Positions 28,849 to 38,025 of a DNA stretch of 63,724 nt are shown in pieces. The DNA comes from Arcobacter sp. (lineage in GTDB: Bacteria; Campylobacterota; Campylobacteria; Campylobacterales; Arcobacteraceae): the NCBI GenBank assembly GCA_002869565.1, contig PKUJ01000029.1, forward strand, positions 1-63,724, written 5' to 3'. Each line of letters starts with the position of its first letter. Position 1 is the stretch's first letter. A program made the position numbers and the translations under genes. The notes beneath the pieces were generated by a model, which ran no database searches, was not told where the DNA came from, and was given only the letters and a program-made list of their open reading frames with translations.

Positions 28849-30213
28849 TTATGGACATACTACATTAATTATTGAACCACTAGAAATTAAGCTATGATCA
28901 ATTGGTTCTGGAACAAAAATTTTTAACATACTAAAAGACATATCTGAAAAGTCTCTATCACTAGCCCATTCATCATGTCTAAATTGTGAGTTGTTGGGGT
29001 TAGATGTTGAGGCTAAATCTTCTGAAACAAATACATATTCATTATTTGGATCAAATGTATAGTTTATATTATGATCATTAGTATACTCTGTCCATCCATC
29101 GTAAGTATTAGTAGAAGACTTTAAGTTTACCCCATTTGCATCCTTTCTATTCCAATAAGGTAAAGAATTATAATAATCCCAAGCTTCACTATTCCAATCA
29201 GAGCTTTTTTCCATTACTGCAACAAAGGCACCCCAATCTTTTTCTGCAATTTCTTCTGTATGTGTACTCTTATTATCAAAGTTTAAATATGTATCTTCGA
29301 AATATACATTAGCTCGGCTTGTTAAGTTTTTTCCTGTAACATCATTTTCATCACTTCTTTGAACTTGTCCATCATCTGTTGTTAATACAACTGTCGGAAA
29401 AGTTCCTGATGTAGTACAGTCTGAACTACCATTATTATCAAAAGAAAGAGTGGTGTTATCAATAGAAATTGTTGAGTTTTGTTTTGTACTACTGTCATAG
29501 TTTCCAAATCTTCTATATCCATCTGCTATAAAAAACATTTTGGTATGAGGCATTTCTATACTTGCCATAGTCTCACCTATTTTGTCTTGCCAATCATCTT
29601 TATTATCTAAAATTAGTTGAGGGTTTTGTGGACATCCGTTATTATCTAATTCATAGGTTCCTACCATATTATAAAAACCAGCTTCAATAACACCTCTAAA
29701 ATTAACATTAACATTATAAGTAAATCTATTTAAATCTACGGCTCTAGAAAAACCTGGTAAAGTAAAAGTATCTTTTCCTAGAAACTTATACCAAAAATTC
29801 TCTTTTGTATAAGAGCTAATTACTGCAGTTATTGTATCTGGTCTACCATCGGCTACTCCATCATAAGTGTTAGTTGAGGCACTATATGTCCCCTCATCTC
29901 TCCATACATATTGAATTTTATTATTATTGAACAATTCTTGACCTAAAGTACTAGCTTGTACTAAAGTATTAGTTTTGTCTTCAGCAAGACAAATTGCTCC
30001 CATTACTGTGTTTACAGGATTATTTAAGTTCCCTTGCATATTTTTAAAGTATTCACTAGAAAGTGCCTTAATACTTTCATTTGCAATATCTTCTAAATCA
30101 TAATATTTACTTTTTGCTAGTCTTTCATCATTTATTGTTGCCACAAAGACAACTATAGCAGTTATTGCTAGAAAGCCAAGTAACATTTGATTCAAAAAAG
30201 CTTTTTTCATCAT
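28849..30213 (-). CDS. TadG-position exported protein, candidate pilus tip component
   Basis: About 454 residues, with a short N-terminus, one membrane helix (about 10-27, LLGFLAITAIVVFVATI) and a large periplasmic/extracellular part rich in Asn, Asp, Ser, Thr and aromatic residues. Four cysteines (CLAE, GCPQ, DCTT and a Cys one residue from the end) could form two disulfides. I prefer the ATG at 30213: a GGAG site lies just upstream and a longer start would overlap the peptidase gene. In Tad loci such proteins are TadG-like minor pilins or tip adhesins; no von Willebrand A motif is evident, so the role is inferred. Confidence 0.6.
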   Translation of the reverse strand: MMKKAFLNQMLLGFLAITAIVVFVATINDERLAKSKYYDLEDIANESIKALSSEYFKNMQGNLNNPVNTVMGAICLAEDKTNTLVQASTLGQELFNNNKIQYVWRDEGTYSASTNTYDGVADGRPDTITAVISSYTKENFWYKFLGKDTFTLPGFSRAVDLNRFTYNVNVNFRGVIEAGFYNMVGTYELDNNGCPQNPQLILDNKDDWQDKIGETMASIEMPHTKMFFIADGYRRFGNYDSSTKQNSTISIDNTTLSFDNNGSSDCTTSGTFPTVVLTTDDGQVQRSDENDVTGKNLTSRANVYFEDTYLNFDNKSTHTEEIAEKDWGAFVAVMEKSSDWNSEAWDYYNSLPYWNRKDANGVNLKSSTNTYDGWTEYTNDHNINYTFDPNNEYVFVSEDLASTSNPNNSQFRHDEWASDRDFSDMSFSMLKIFVPEPIDHSLISSGSIINVVCP

Positions 30214-30223
30214 AATCTCCTTT

Positions 30224-30658
30224 TTAAAAAGGGTAAATTTCAACTTTATATAAAATTTCTACAACTATCACAGAAAGAAACATTGCTGGTGCCATTGGAG
30301 CAACTTTCCTTTTTTTTATTTTTTGAAAATAAATTAAAAAAATCATTTGACATATGCCTGTTAGTAGAAGAAATAATGGAAATAAAAATGGTTCAATATA
30401 TATTGCAATGACCATCATATACTTAATATCTCCGCCTCCTAAAATTATTTTAGGCATAAGTAGTAATATTATAACGAAAAAAATAAGAATAGTAAATGAT
30501 ATAATAAATGAATATAAATTTAATTTGTTTTCTAAGTATCCAAAAATTAATAAAAAAATAATTAGAGTAGCAAGAGTGATATTTGGGATTTTGTATCTAG
30601 TACAATCTAAAAAGGATAAAAAGAGTGAAAAAATATAAAATGATAGAGTAAAAAGCAT
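30224..30658 (-). CDS. tadV: Type IV prepilin peptidase TadV/CpaA
   Basis: A 144-residue A24 aspartic protease of the short CpaA type, without methyltransferase domain. The two catalytic aspartates are Asp18 (in LDCTRYKIPN) and Asp77 in GGGDIK. Four or more membrane helices. It processes the two Flp prepilins encoded just upstream. Confidence 0.9.
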   Translation of the reverse strand: MLFTLSFYIFSLFLSFLDCTRYKIPNITLATLIIFLLIFGYLENKLNLYSFIISFTILIFFVIILLLMPKIILGGGDIKYMMVIAIYIEPFLFPLFLLLTGICQMIFLIYFQKIKKRKVAPMAPAMFLSVIVVEILYKVEIYPF

Positions 30659-30675
30659 TACTAATAAATGCTAAG

Positions 30676-30870
30676 TTACATGGTATTCATCACATTTGTG
30701 ACAGCATTATTTGACTTAATTATCAAGTCATCTCTTTGTGAGCTAAACCATTTCTCAACTAAAACAAGAGAAGAAACAGCAATAATGACAAAAAGCAAAC
30801 TTACTAGCACTTTATCCATAGCACCTCTTTGTGATTTAATTTTTTTTATTAATCTATTAATATAAATCAA
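30676..30870 (-). CDS. Flp-type minor or second pilin
   Basis: A 64-residue prepilin beginning at a TTG (no ATG is available before the pilin helix). It has a basic leader, a processing site RG/AMDK and the hydrophobic helix VLVSLLFVIIAVSSLVLV, closely parallel to the major pilin upstream (KG/AMDK). Its C-terminal half differs (KWFSSQRDDLII). A strong hairpin separates it from the first pilin gene, so it is probably made in smaller amounts. Confidence 0.8.
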   Translation of the reverse strand: MIYINRLIKKIKSQRGAMDKVLVSLLFVIIAVSSLVLVEKWFSSQRDDLIIKSNNAVTNVMNTM

Positions 30871-30892
30871 ACTTTAACTTCATTTAAATGAA

Positions 30893-30920
30893 TAATCAAG
30901 TAGTTTTAACTACTTGATTA
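30893..30920 (-). terminator. Intercistronic hairpin between the two pilin genes
   Basis: A perfect 13-bp stem (30893-30905 with 30908-30920, TAATCAAGTAGTT) with a two-base gap at the centre, just downstream of the first flp gene. The T run after it is short, so it may act as a partial terminator or RNA-stability element that keeps flp mRNA above that of the downstream assembly genes. Confidence 0.7.
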
Positions 30921-30929
30921 TATCATTTA

Positions 30930-31112
30930 TTAACCCATAGCGCTATTAATTGAAGTATTTGCTTTATCAATCATTGCATTTTTTTGATTACCCATCCATG
31001 TGTTTAGACCAACAACTGCTGCAACACCAACAACAACTAATAATAAAGTTACAAGGATTTTATCCATTGCACCTTTTTCTGATTTTAATCTTCTCTTTAA
31101 AAATTCTAACAT
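30930..31112 (-). CDS. flp: Flp-type major pilin
   Basis: A 60-residue prepilin: basic leader MLEFLKRRLKSEKG, cleavage before AMDK, hydrophobic helix ILVTLLLVVVGVAAVVGL, short tail ending SINSAMG. It is the first gene of the Tad operon, has an AGGAG ribosome site, and is followed by a hairpin, as expected for an abundant structural pilin. The +5 glutamate typical of Flp pilins is replaced by an Asp at +3. Confidence 0.88.
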   Translation of the reverse strand: MLEFLKRRLKSEKGAMDKILVTLLLVVVGVAAVVGLNTWMGNQKNAMIDKANTSINSAMG

Positions 31113-31140
31113 TTAAGCTCTCCTATATATAATTAAGCTA

Positions 31141-31149
31141 ATTGTAGCA
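31141..31149 (-). promoter_or_regulatory. Extended -10 promoter of the Tad operon
   Basis: On the minus strand the sequence reads TTTTTTTGTGCTACAAT: an extended -10 (TGCTACAAT) behind a T tract, about 29 bases upstream of the flp ATG, with AGGAG between. This is the form expected of Campylobacterota vegetative promoters. The remaining intergenic DNA to 31380 holds a small TAGCAA/TTGCTA hairpin at 31221-31240 followed by seven Ts and nothing else I can name. Confidence 0.6.
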
Positions 31150-31401
31150 CAAAAAAATTTAATTTTTCTAAAAGTTAGCTTATTTTTGGTTATTTTTTTT
31201 AAGTATTAGCTATTAGGTGTTAGCAAAAATATTATTGCTACGGTTTTTTTATTATACCTGCACGTATAAAGAGATTTGTCATTTAGAAATTTAATAATTA
31301 TCTCATTTATCAAAAAGTTATTAATTAATAAAAAAAAGTTTTATATCGCCTATAGACACATTTTTTATTAAATTATAAAAAATATAATGATACCATCAGC
31401 A

Positions 31402-32871
31402 ATGGAAAACAAAACTTACTTTAATAAATATATACATTATTCTATTTATATTTTTTATGCTTTTTTATTCTCTTATTTTATAGATATGAGTATGCCAGAT
31501 GATGGATTGAGACATATTGCATTTTCTGCACATAAAGATGAGATGGGTAGTTGGGGTGATATTTTTCCTTATTCGTTATTCTCTTCGTATGATCCTTGGT
31601 TCTTATGGCATTACTTATTAGAATTTATTTTACACTTTGTCCCTTATTCTTTTGTCCATGTAATAGTTAATTTTCTATCTTTATTTTTACTATTAATTAT
31701 AATAGATATTTTAGCTAGAAGAGAAATTAAATACGATTTTGCATCAATTACATATATTATTGTATTTTCAATTGTATATTTATCTTCTTATAGATATTTG
31801 ATGGTAAGACCTGATCTATTATCTGGGCTTTTTGTAATGTATGCATTGATTTTAAAGAATAAGTTTTTCCCTATGTTTATATTAACTTTATTTTATGGTC
31901 CTTTTTATTATTTATTTTTTATTTATACTGGTGCAATAGGTTTAGTGACAATGGTTCAGAAAAAATGGAATGCATTCTTTGGAGTTTTTTTAGCTTCAGT
32001 ATTTGTTCTACTAATACATTTAGTGTATGATTTTGAAGGTTATTTAGAAACTGTAAAAAATATTTTAATGGATCAAAAATTAAGGATGGGACTTGAAGTT
32101 GGAGAAGGGCAAGCATTTTTTAGTTTTCTTGGAAATATAAATTATTTTATCCTTTTACCAGTATTTTTTTGTATAGCATTTTATTTAATTTATAAAAATT
32201 ATGAATATTTTAGAAAAAATTCAGTAGTCTTATTTTTATTAATTACCTCAATCTTATGGCTTAATCAAGTTCGTTACTTTGTATTGCTTTTTCCTTTAAT
32301 AACTCTATTCTTAGTTAGTATAATTATAAATAGTAATAAAAAGGCACTCTTTAAAAGAATAAGAACTTATTTTGTCTTTTCTATAAAATATATGTCCTAT
32401 TCAAAAAAAGCAATGATATTTTATATTATTGCAATTCCTTATGCCATAGTAGCCTTTAGTTACTCTTTTTGTACAAAATCTTTAAATGAAGAGATAGCAG
32501 AAGCTCAATTTTTTAAAGATAAAATATTTATAAATAAAACAATTTTACTTAATAATTTAAATACCGATGTATATAAAGCTTTATATCATAACCCTACAAT
32601 AAAATTTGTACCTAGTTGTAGTGTTGGTTGGTTTGATGATAAAAATAAAGAGATGAAAGATATATATATAAGGATGCAGAAAAAGGAAGGAATTAGTGAA
32701 CTTGAATTAAAAAAATTAATTGAGTATGTAAAAGCAGATTTTTATGTACATTATTTAAGAAATGCTAAACAAGTGTTAGATTTTGATAAACTTAAGGAGT
32801 TTGGAATAGTCCCTGAAATAATATACCATAATAGAATAATTTTTAAAATAAAAAAAGAAGAAACTAAATGA
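31402..32871 (+). CDS. Multi-span membrane glycosyltransferase-like protein (GT-C fold)
   Basis: About 489 residues with ten or so membrane helices and a soluble C-terminal domain. The first periplasmic loop has MSMPDDGLRH, an acidic pair like the catalytic loop of GT-C enzymes that use polyprenyl-phosphate sugars. An in-frame ATG at 31387 lies inside a TATAAT (31383-31388), so the ATG at 31402 is preferred. It heads an operon with a GtrB-like transferase and GtrA, suggesting the serotype-conversion type of three-part module. Substrate and acceptor are unknown. Confidence 0.6.
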   Translation: MENKTYFNKYIHYSIYIFYAFLFSYFIDMSMPDDGLRHIAFSAHKDEMGSWGDIFPYSLFSSYDPWFLWHYLLEFILHFVPYSFVHVIVNFLSLFLLLIIIDILARREIKYDFASITYIIVFSIVYLSSYRYLMVRPDLLSGLFVMYALILKNKFFPMFILTLFYGPFYYLFFIYTGAIGLVTMVQKKWNAFFGVFLASVFVLLIHLVYDFEGYLETVKNILMDQKLRMGLEVGEGQAFFSFLGNINYFILLPVFFCIAFYLIYKNYEYFRKNSVVLFLLITSILWLNQVRYFVLLFPLITLFLVSIIINSNKKALFKRIRTYFVFSIKYMSYSKKAMIFYIIAIPYAIVAFSYSFCTKSLNEEIAEAQFFKDKIFINKTILLNNLNTDVYKALYHNPTIKFVPSCSVGWFDDKNKEMKDIYIRMQKKEGISELELKKLIEYVKADFYVHYLRNAKQVLDFDKLKEFGIVPEIIYHNRIIFKIKKEETK

Positions 32872-33794
32872 ATAATATTGCAATAATTTTACCAGCTTTT
32901 GATGAAGAATTTACCATAAAAGAGACAATTCTAGGTTTTTATAATGAATTACCTACTGCAAATATAGTTGTAATAGATAATAATTCAAAAGATAATACTT
33001 CTTTAATCGTTCAAAACGTATTTAAAGAATTTAATATAAATGGAACGCTTTTATTTGAATCTAAACAAGGTAAAGGAAATGCTATAAGATATGCATTTCA
33101 TAAGATTGATGCTGATATTTATATAATGGCTGATGCTGATATGACTTACCCCGCTTCTGAAATTCATAAATTAATTGAACCTGTGTTAAATGAAGATGTA
33201 GATATGGTTATAGGGGATAGAATAAGTGAAGGTATTTATAAAAAAGAAAACAAAAGGCCGATGCATACTTTTGGTAACAAATTAGTACAAAAACTTGTAA
33301 ATAAATTATTTGATTCTAATATTTCTGATATCATGAGTGGATATAGAGTTTTTAGTAAAAAATTTGTTAAGAATTATCCAATACTGGTAGAAGGGTTTGA
33401 ATTAGAGACAGATATGACTCTTCATGCTCTTGATAAAAAATTCAAAATTAAAGAAATAGCTATTAATTATAAAGATAGACCGGAGGGTAGTTTTTCTAAA
33501 TTAAGTACAGTTGATGATGGAATAAAAGTACTTCTTACAATTTTTAAAATATTTAGATATTATAAACCATTTTTATTTTTTACCTTAGTATCCTTATTAT
33601 TTGCAATATTTTCCCTCATAAGTGCTATCCCTGTGTTTAGTGATTGGATTTTGCATAAATATATATATCATGTTCCTTTAGCAATTTTAGCAACAGGATT
33701 GGGATTAATAAGTATAATGTTGTTTTTAGTAGGTATTATATTAGATGCAATTGCTTATCAAAATAAATTAGAATTTGAACAAAGATTACTTTGA
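32868..33794 (+). CDS. GtrB/DPM-like family 2 glycosyltransferase
   Basis: A 308-residue GT2 enzyme: N-terminal ILPAFDEEFTI, the DxD-type ADADMTYP, and the GYRVFSKKF region, followed by two membrane helices (about 225-300). Such proteins load a sugar on to undecaprenyl phosphate on the cytoplasmic face. It overlaps the GT-C gene before it (ATGA) and the GtrA gene after it. Confidence 0.8.
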   Translation: MNNIAIILPAFDEEFTIKETILGFYNELPTANIVVIDNNSKDNTSLIVQNVFKEFNINGTLLFESKQGKGNAIRYAFHKIDADIYIMADADMTYPASEIHKLIEPVLNEDVDMVIGDRISEGIYKKENKRPMHTFGNKLVQKLVNKLFDSNISDIMSGYRVFSKKFVKNYPILVEGFELETDMTLHALDKKFKIKEIAINYKDRPEGSFSKLSTVDDGIKVLLTIFKIFRYYKPFLFFTLVSLLFAIFSLISAIPVFSDWILHKYIYHVPLAILATGLGLISIMLFLVGIILDAIAYQNKLEFEQRLL

Positions 33795-34186
33795 AACAAT
33801 TTATAAAATTTGGTATAGTTGGAACTATAGGATTTATAGTTGATGCAAGTATTCTTTTAATTTTAGTGCATATCTTTTATTTTGAAATTAGTATAGCAAG
33901 ATTTTTTTCTTTTTTAATAGCAGTTTTTGTTACTTGGTTAATAAATAGGAATTTTACATTTTCAGATAATAAAAATATTGACAAGAAAAAAGAATATTTT
34001 TATTATCTGGTAATTCAATTTTTTGGTGTTTTATTAAATTATTTAATTTTTATTAGTTTAATAAATCAATATACTTTTTTTCGAGAACATTTAATTTTGC
34101 CACTTGCAATTGCTTCAATAATTGCTATGTTTTCTAATTATTTAATTTTGAAAAAAGTGGTTTATAAAATTGATTTTAGAAGTTAG
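33791..34186 (+). CDS. GtrA family flippase-like membrane protein
   Basis: A 131-residue four-helix GtrA protein (FGIVGTIGFIVDASILL; VTWLINRNFTFSD is the family signature). GtrA members are thought to flip lipid-linked sugars. It starts at a TTG overlapping the stop of the GT2 gene, and its pairing with a GtrB-like enzyme is the standard arrangement. Confidence 0.85.
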   Translation: MKQFIKFGIVGTIGFIVDASILLILVHIFYFEISIARFFSFLIAVFVTWLINRNFTFSDNKNIDKKKEYFYYLVIQFFGVLLNYLIFISLINQYTFFREHLILPLAIASIIAMFSNYLILKKVVYKIDFRS

Positions 34187-34217
34187 TAAAATAAAAAATA
34201 TTATAGGTTAATTATAA

Positions 34218-35156
34218 ATGAATAATATTAATATATCAGTTGTTATACCAGTTTATGGATGTAATAAAAGTTTAAATGAACTATATGAAAGATTAAATAA
34301 AACGTTAGTGACAATATCAAATAAATATGAAATTATTTTAATAAATGATGCAAGCCCTGACGAGTCATGGAACTGTATAAAAGAATTAGCAAAAAGTGAT
34401 GATAGAGTAAAAGGAATAAATTTATCAAGAAATTTTGGACAACATTATGCAATAACAGCAGGGTTAGATCATGCAAGAGGTGATTGGATAGTTGTTATGG
34501 ATTGTGATTTACAAGATCAACCAGAAGAGATAATTAAATTATATTCTAAAGCTCAAGAAGGCTATGATATTGTCTTTGGAAGAAGAGTTAATAGACAAGA
34601 TAGTTTTTTTAAAAAATTAAGTTCTAAATTATTTTATAGAGTGTATGAATATTTTTCAGAATTAAAAGTTGATAGTAGTATTGCTAATTTTAGTATTATT
34701 TCAGAAAAAGTTTTAAAAAGTTTAAATAAAATAAGAGAAGGAAATAGGTCTTATCCTCATTTTATAAATTGGATGGGATATAAAAGAATTGATATTAATA
34801 TTGAACATGCAAAGAGACCTAATGGTAAAACTTCGTATACATTTTCAAAACTAGTCAACTTAGCAATAAATAATATTATTTCTCAATCAAATAAACCTTT
34901 GATTTTATCAATTAAATTTGGTTTTTTGATTTCATTTTTTAGTATGATTACTGGGATATGGCTAATTATCAGATATTATATTCAAGGAATCACGGTTGAG
35001 GGCTGGACAAGTGTGATGGTTTCAATTTATTTTATAGCTGGATTGATATTTGCTAATATGGGGATATTGGGGATTTATATTGGCAAAATTTTTGATGAAG
35101 TAAAAGATAAGCCTTTATATATAATCGATGAAATGACATTTAATAAGGATTGTTGA
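34218..35156 (+). CDS. ArnC/GtrB-like polyprenyl-phosphate glycosyltransferase
   Basis: A 312-residue GT2 enzyme with VVIPVYGCNKSL, LINDASPD, NFGQHYAITAGLDHA and the DCDLQDQPEEI motif characteristic of the ArnC/DPM1/GtrB branch, plus two C-terminal membrane helices (about 230-295). It likely transfers a nucleotide-activated sugar to undecaprenyl phosphate. A second enzyme of this type three genes after the first suggests a second lipid-linked sugar, with the WecE product as the likely substrate. Confidence 0.85.
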   Translation: MNNINISVVIPVYGCNKSLNELYERLNKTLVTISNKYEIILINDASPDESWNCIKELAKSDDRVKGINLSRNFGQHYAITAGLDHARGDWIVVMDCDLQDQPEEIIKLYSKAQEGYDIVFGRRVNRQDSFFKKLSSKLFYRVYEYFSELKVDSSIANFSIISEKVLKSLNKIREGNRSYPHFINWMGYKRIDINIEHAKRPNGKTSYTFSKLVNLAINNIISQSNKPLILSIKFGFLISFFSMITGIWLIIRYYIQGITVEGWTSVMVSIYFIAGLIFANMGILGIYIGKIFDEVKDKPLYIIDEMTFNKDC

Positions 35157-35159
35157 AAT

Positions 35160-35723
35160 ATGGCATATTTAACAAAAAAAGAGTTACTTAATATAGGATT
35201 TAAAAGTCTAGGAAATAATGTAAAAATTAGTAATCATGCAACTTTTTATAATTGTGACAAAATTGAAATCGGAGATAATTCTAGAATAGATGATTTTTGT
35301 GTAATTTCAGGAAAAATCAAAATAGGTAATAATGTTCATATAGCTCCTTTTTGTTTAGTTGCAGGAGGAGAAAAAGGAATAATCATTGATGATTTCTCTG
35401 GACTTGCATACCATGTACAAGTTTTTACACAATCTGACGATTATAGTGGTGGGAGTTTAACTAATCCCACTATTCCAGCTAAATATAAAAAAGAATTTAA
35501 AAAAGAAATATTTATAGGGAAACATTCAATTATTGGAGCAGGTTCAATAGTAATGCCTGGAGTAACTATTTCTGTTGGTACATCAATTGGAGCAGCATCT
35601 TTAATAAGAAGGAATACCAAAGAGTGGAGTATTTATTTAGGAAATCCAGCAAAAAAAATAAAAGATAGAAAAAAAGATCTTCTAGAATTAGAAAAATTAT
35701 ATTTTGATGAGTTAGATTTTTGA
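35160..35723 (+). CDS. Hexapeptide-repeat (left-handed beta-helix) acyltransferase
   Basis: A 187-residue LbH acyltransferase with repeated hexapeptide turns (IEIGDNSRIDDFCVI, IKIGNNVHIAPFCLV, IFIGKHSIIGAGSIV) and a loop with HVQVFTQSDDYSGGS near the middle. It probably acetylates a sugar amine or hydroxyl. Given wecE downstream, N-acetylation of dTDP-4-amino-4,6-dideoxygalactose, done by the unrelated WecD in E. coli, is a plausible but unproven role. Confidence 0.8.
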   Translation: MAYLTKKELLNIGFKSLGNNVKISNHATFYNCDKIEIGDNSRIDDFCVISGKIKIGNNVHIAPFCLVAGGEKGIIIDDFSGLAYHVQVFTQSDDYSGGSLTNPTIPAKYKKEFKKEIFIGKHSIIGAGSIVMPGVTISVGTSIGAASLIRRNTKEWSIYLGNPAKKIKDRKKDLLELEKLYFDELDF

Positions 35724-36085
35724 GTTACTTATACATTTTATTTTCAATTGTATTTACAGTTTATGGACAATATATTATTAAATTTAAGATTGTTAAATAT
35801 GGAGAGTTACCAGATAGTATAGTAGAAAAAATTATATTTCTAGGAAAGCTTTTCTTAGACCCTTACATTTTAAGTGGTTTCGTATCTGCATTTATAGCAT
35901 CATTCTTTTGGATGGCAGCAATGACGAAATTTGACTTGTCACATGCTTATCCTCTTGTTATGGCAGGGTTAGTTTTGTTAACTAGTATAATGGCTATTGT
36001 AATATTTAAAGAACCAATTACTATGTTTAAAAGTATAGGCATCTTACTGATTATATGTGGTGTTTATTTTATTATCAAGGTTTAA
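35720..36085 (+). CDS. SMR-type (EmrE/ArnE-like) four-helix transporter
   Basis: A 121-residue protein with four membrane helices and small-multidrug-resistance fold (MAAMTKFDLSHAYPLVMAGLVLL; final helix ILLIICGVYFIIKV). TTG start overlapping the acyltransferase stop. Placed between an ArnC-like transferase and an aminotransferase it resembles ArnE/ArnF, the flippase for undecaprenyl-P-aminoarabinose, rather than a drug pump. Confidence 0.75.
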   Translation: MSYLYILFSIVFTVYGQYIIKFKIVKYGELPDSIVEKIIFLGKLFLDPYILSGFVSAFIASFFWMAAMTKFDLSHAYPLVMAGLVLLTSIMAIVIFKEPITMFKSIGILLIICGVYFIIKV

Positions 36086-36086
36086 A

Positions 36087-36911
36087 GTGATTATTAGAAA
36101 TTATGATGAGATAGATGATATTATGATATTTGATAAAGAGGTTTTATCTAAACATAGTGATTATAATTCACTAGGGTTAGATAACTTATATATGCAAGAA
36201 GAAAAACATTTTTGGTTTATAGCAAGAAAAGAATTTATTCTTCAAAATTTAAAAGAGTATATTAACGATTCTGAAAAAATCATTGAAATAGGGGCAGGAA
36301 CAGGTAATGTGTCTAGGTACCTAGAAAAGAATGGTTATTCTGATATCTCTGTCGGAGAGATGCATTTAAATGGTTTGAAATATGCGAAAAGTTATGGTTT
36401 AAAAAAATGTTATCAATTTGATTTACTTAATACTCCTTTTGAAAATGAGTTTGATGTAGTATGTTTATTTGATGTATTAGAACATATATCAGAAGATAAA
36501 AAAGTATTAAGTAACGTCAGTAAAATGTTAAATAGTACTGGAAAAATTGTAATTACTGTCCCTTCTCACATGTGGCTGTGGAATCGAGATGATGTTATTT
36601 CAGGACATAAAATAAGATATACCAAGAAACAATTGATTAGAAAACTTAAAAATAGTGGGTTTGAAATTTTAGATGCTAGGTATTTTTTTATAAGTATTTT
36701 GCCTTTACTTTTTTTAAGGAAGTTATTAAATAGAGATTCTGGAAAAGTTATTAATAATGAAGAAAGTAATATTAACTTATCTATAAATAATCTATTAAGT
36801 AATGTTTTTCTGTTTATATCAAGAATTGAAAATAAGATAAATAAATTTTTACCAAATATTTTTGGTGGAAGTTTATTTGTGATAGCGAGAAAAAATGATC
36901 CCTTTCAATAA
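36087..36911 (+). CDS. Class I SAM-dependent methyltransferase
   Basis: About 274 residues from a GTG at 36087 (an AAGG site lies 6 bases upstream, and the longer frame would overlap the SMR gene). SAM-binding motif IIEIGAGTGNVSRYL, motif II region FDVVCLFDVLEHI, and a hydrophobic stretch late in the protein (about 200-215). The early HFWFIARKEFI element is shared by methyltransferases found in polyprenyl-linked sugar clusters. It may methylate the sugar or its lipid carrier. Overlaps wecE by 17 bases. Confidence 0.75.
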   Translation: MIIRNYDEIDDIMIFDKEVLSKHSDYNSLGLDNLYMQEEKHFWFIARKEFILQNLKEYINDSEKIIEIGAGTGNVSRYLEKNGYSDISVGEMHLNGLKYAKSYGLKKCYQFDLLNTPFENEFDVVCLFDVLEHISEDKKVLSNVSKMLNSTGKIVITVPSHMWLWNRDDVISGHKIRYTKKQLIRKLKNSGFEILDARYFFISILPLLFLRKLLNRDSGKVINNEESNINLSINNLLSNVFLFISRIENKINKFLPNIFGGSLFVIARKNDPFQ

Positions 36912-38025
36912 ACCTGCATTAACAGGAAGTGAAGAGAAATATATTTTAGAAGCTATGCACAGTTCACACATTTCTGGAGATGGTAAATTTACTAAAAAAT
37001 GTCATGAATGGTTCGAAAACAATTTAAAGTGTAAAAAAGTACTTCTTACAACTAGTTGCACTCATGCTTTGGAAATAGCAGCAATGTTGCTTGATTTGAA
37101 AGAAGGTGATGAGGTAATAATGCCTTCTTACACATTTGTGTCAACAGCAAATGCATTTGTACTAAGAGGAGCTAAAATTGTTTTTGTAGATATACGTCCA
37201 GATACTATGAATATTGATGAAAGTAAAATTGAAAATGCAATTACAAAAAAAACGAAAGCTATAGTTCCTGTTCATTATGCCGGGATATCATGTGAAATGG
37301 ATGTCATTATGGATATAGCAAATCGTAATAATCTTTTTGTAATAGAAGATGCAGCTCAAGGAATGCTGAGCACTTATAAAGGACAAATGTTAGGAACTAT
37401 TGGACATATTGGCACTTATAGTTTTCATGAAACTAAAAATTTTACAAGCGCAGGAGAGGGAGGTCTTTTAATAATAAACGATGAAAGATTTATAAATAGA
37501 GCAGAAATAATACGTGAAAAAGGTACAAATAGAAGCCTATTCTTCCGTGGTATGGTAGATAAATATTCGTGGGTTGATATAGGTTCAAGTTATCTTTTAA
37601 GTGATTTAAACGCTGCCTATTTATGGGGTCAATTAAGTAATCCTAATAAAATAATTGAAAATAGAATGGGCAATTGGAATAGTTATTACGCAGGTTTATT
37701 TCAATTACAAGAAAGAGGATATATCGAATTACCAAGTATTCCAGATGCTTGTAGTCATAATGCCCATATATTTTACATAAAAGTTCAAAATTATGAAACA
37801 AGAGTTAAACTAATTAAATATTTAGATACTTTTGATATTAATACAGTTTTTCATTATGTACCTCTTCATTCAAGTATTGCTGGCGTTAAATTTGGAAGTT
37901 TTAATGGACTAGATAATATAACGTCAATTGACAGTGAAAGATTATTAAGATTACCTCTTTATTATGGATTAAAAAAGAAAGATACAGACTTTGTAATTAA
38001 CAAGATAAAAGAGTTTTTTATTTAG
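36895..38025 (+). CDS. wecE: dTDP-4-amino-4,6-dideoxygalactose transaminase
   Basis: A 376-residue DegT-family PLP aminotransferase very close to E. coli WecE/RffA over its whole length: EVIMPSYTFVSTANAFVL, IVPVHYAG, EDAAQGMLSTYKG, and the PLP lysine Lys181 in SFHETKN. It converts dTDP-4-keto-6-deoxyglucose to dTDP-4-amino-4,6-dideoxygalactose (Fuc4N), an ECA sugar in enterics. No other ECA genes and no rmlA/rmlB are present here, so the substrate must come from genes elsewhere. Its stop lies in the loop of a terminator shared with the convergent gene. Confidence 0.92.
   Translation: MIPFNKPALTGSEEKYILEAMHSSHISGDGKFTKKCHEWFENNLKCKKVLLTTSCTHALEIAAMLLDLKEGDEVIMPSYTFVSTANAFVLRGAKIVFVDIRPDTMNIDESKIENAITKKTKAIVPVHYAGISCEMDVIMDIANRNNLFVIEDAAQGMLSTYKGQMLGTIGHIGTYSFHETKNFTSAGEGGLLIINDERFINRAEIIREKGTNRSLFFRGMVDKYSWVDIGSSYLLSDLNAAYLWGQLSNPNKIIENRMGNWNSYYAGLFQLQERGYIELPSIPDACSHNAHIFYIKVQNYETRVKLIKYLDTFDINTVFHYVPLHSSIAGVKFGSFNGLDNITSIDSERLLRLPLYYGLKKKDTDFVINKIKEFFI

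Noticed and set aside
20546-31112. Type IVa or type II secretion system instead of Tad
   Set aside because: Short Flp pilins, CpaB, TadZ, two separate TadB/TadC F-domain proteins and a short CpaA-type peptidase together define a Tad system.
31221-31250. Hairpin plus T run as a riboswitch or attenuator before the glycan operon
   Set aside because: The stem is six base pairs and it lies more than 130 bases upstream of a separate TATAAT, so it is probably outside the transcript.
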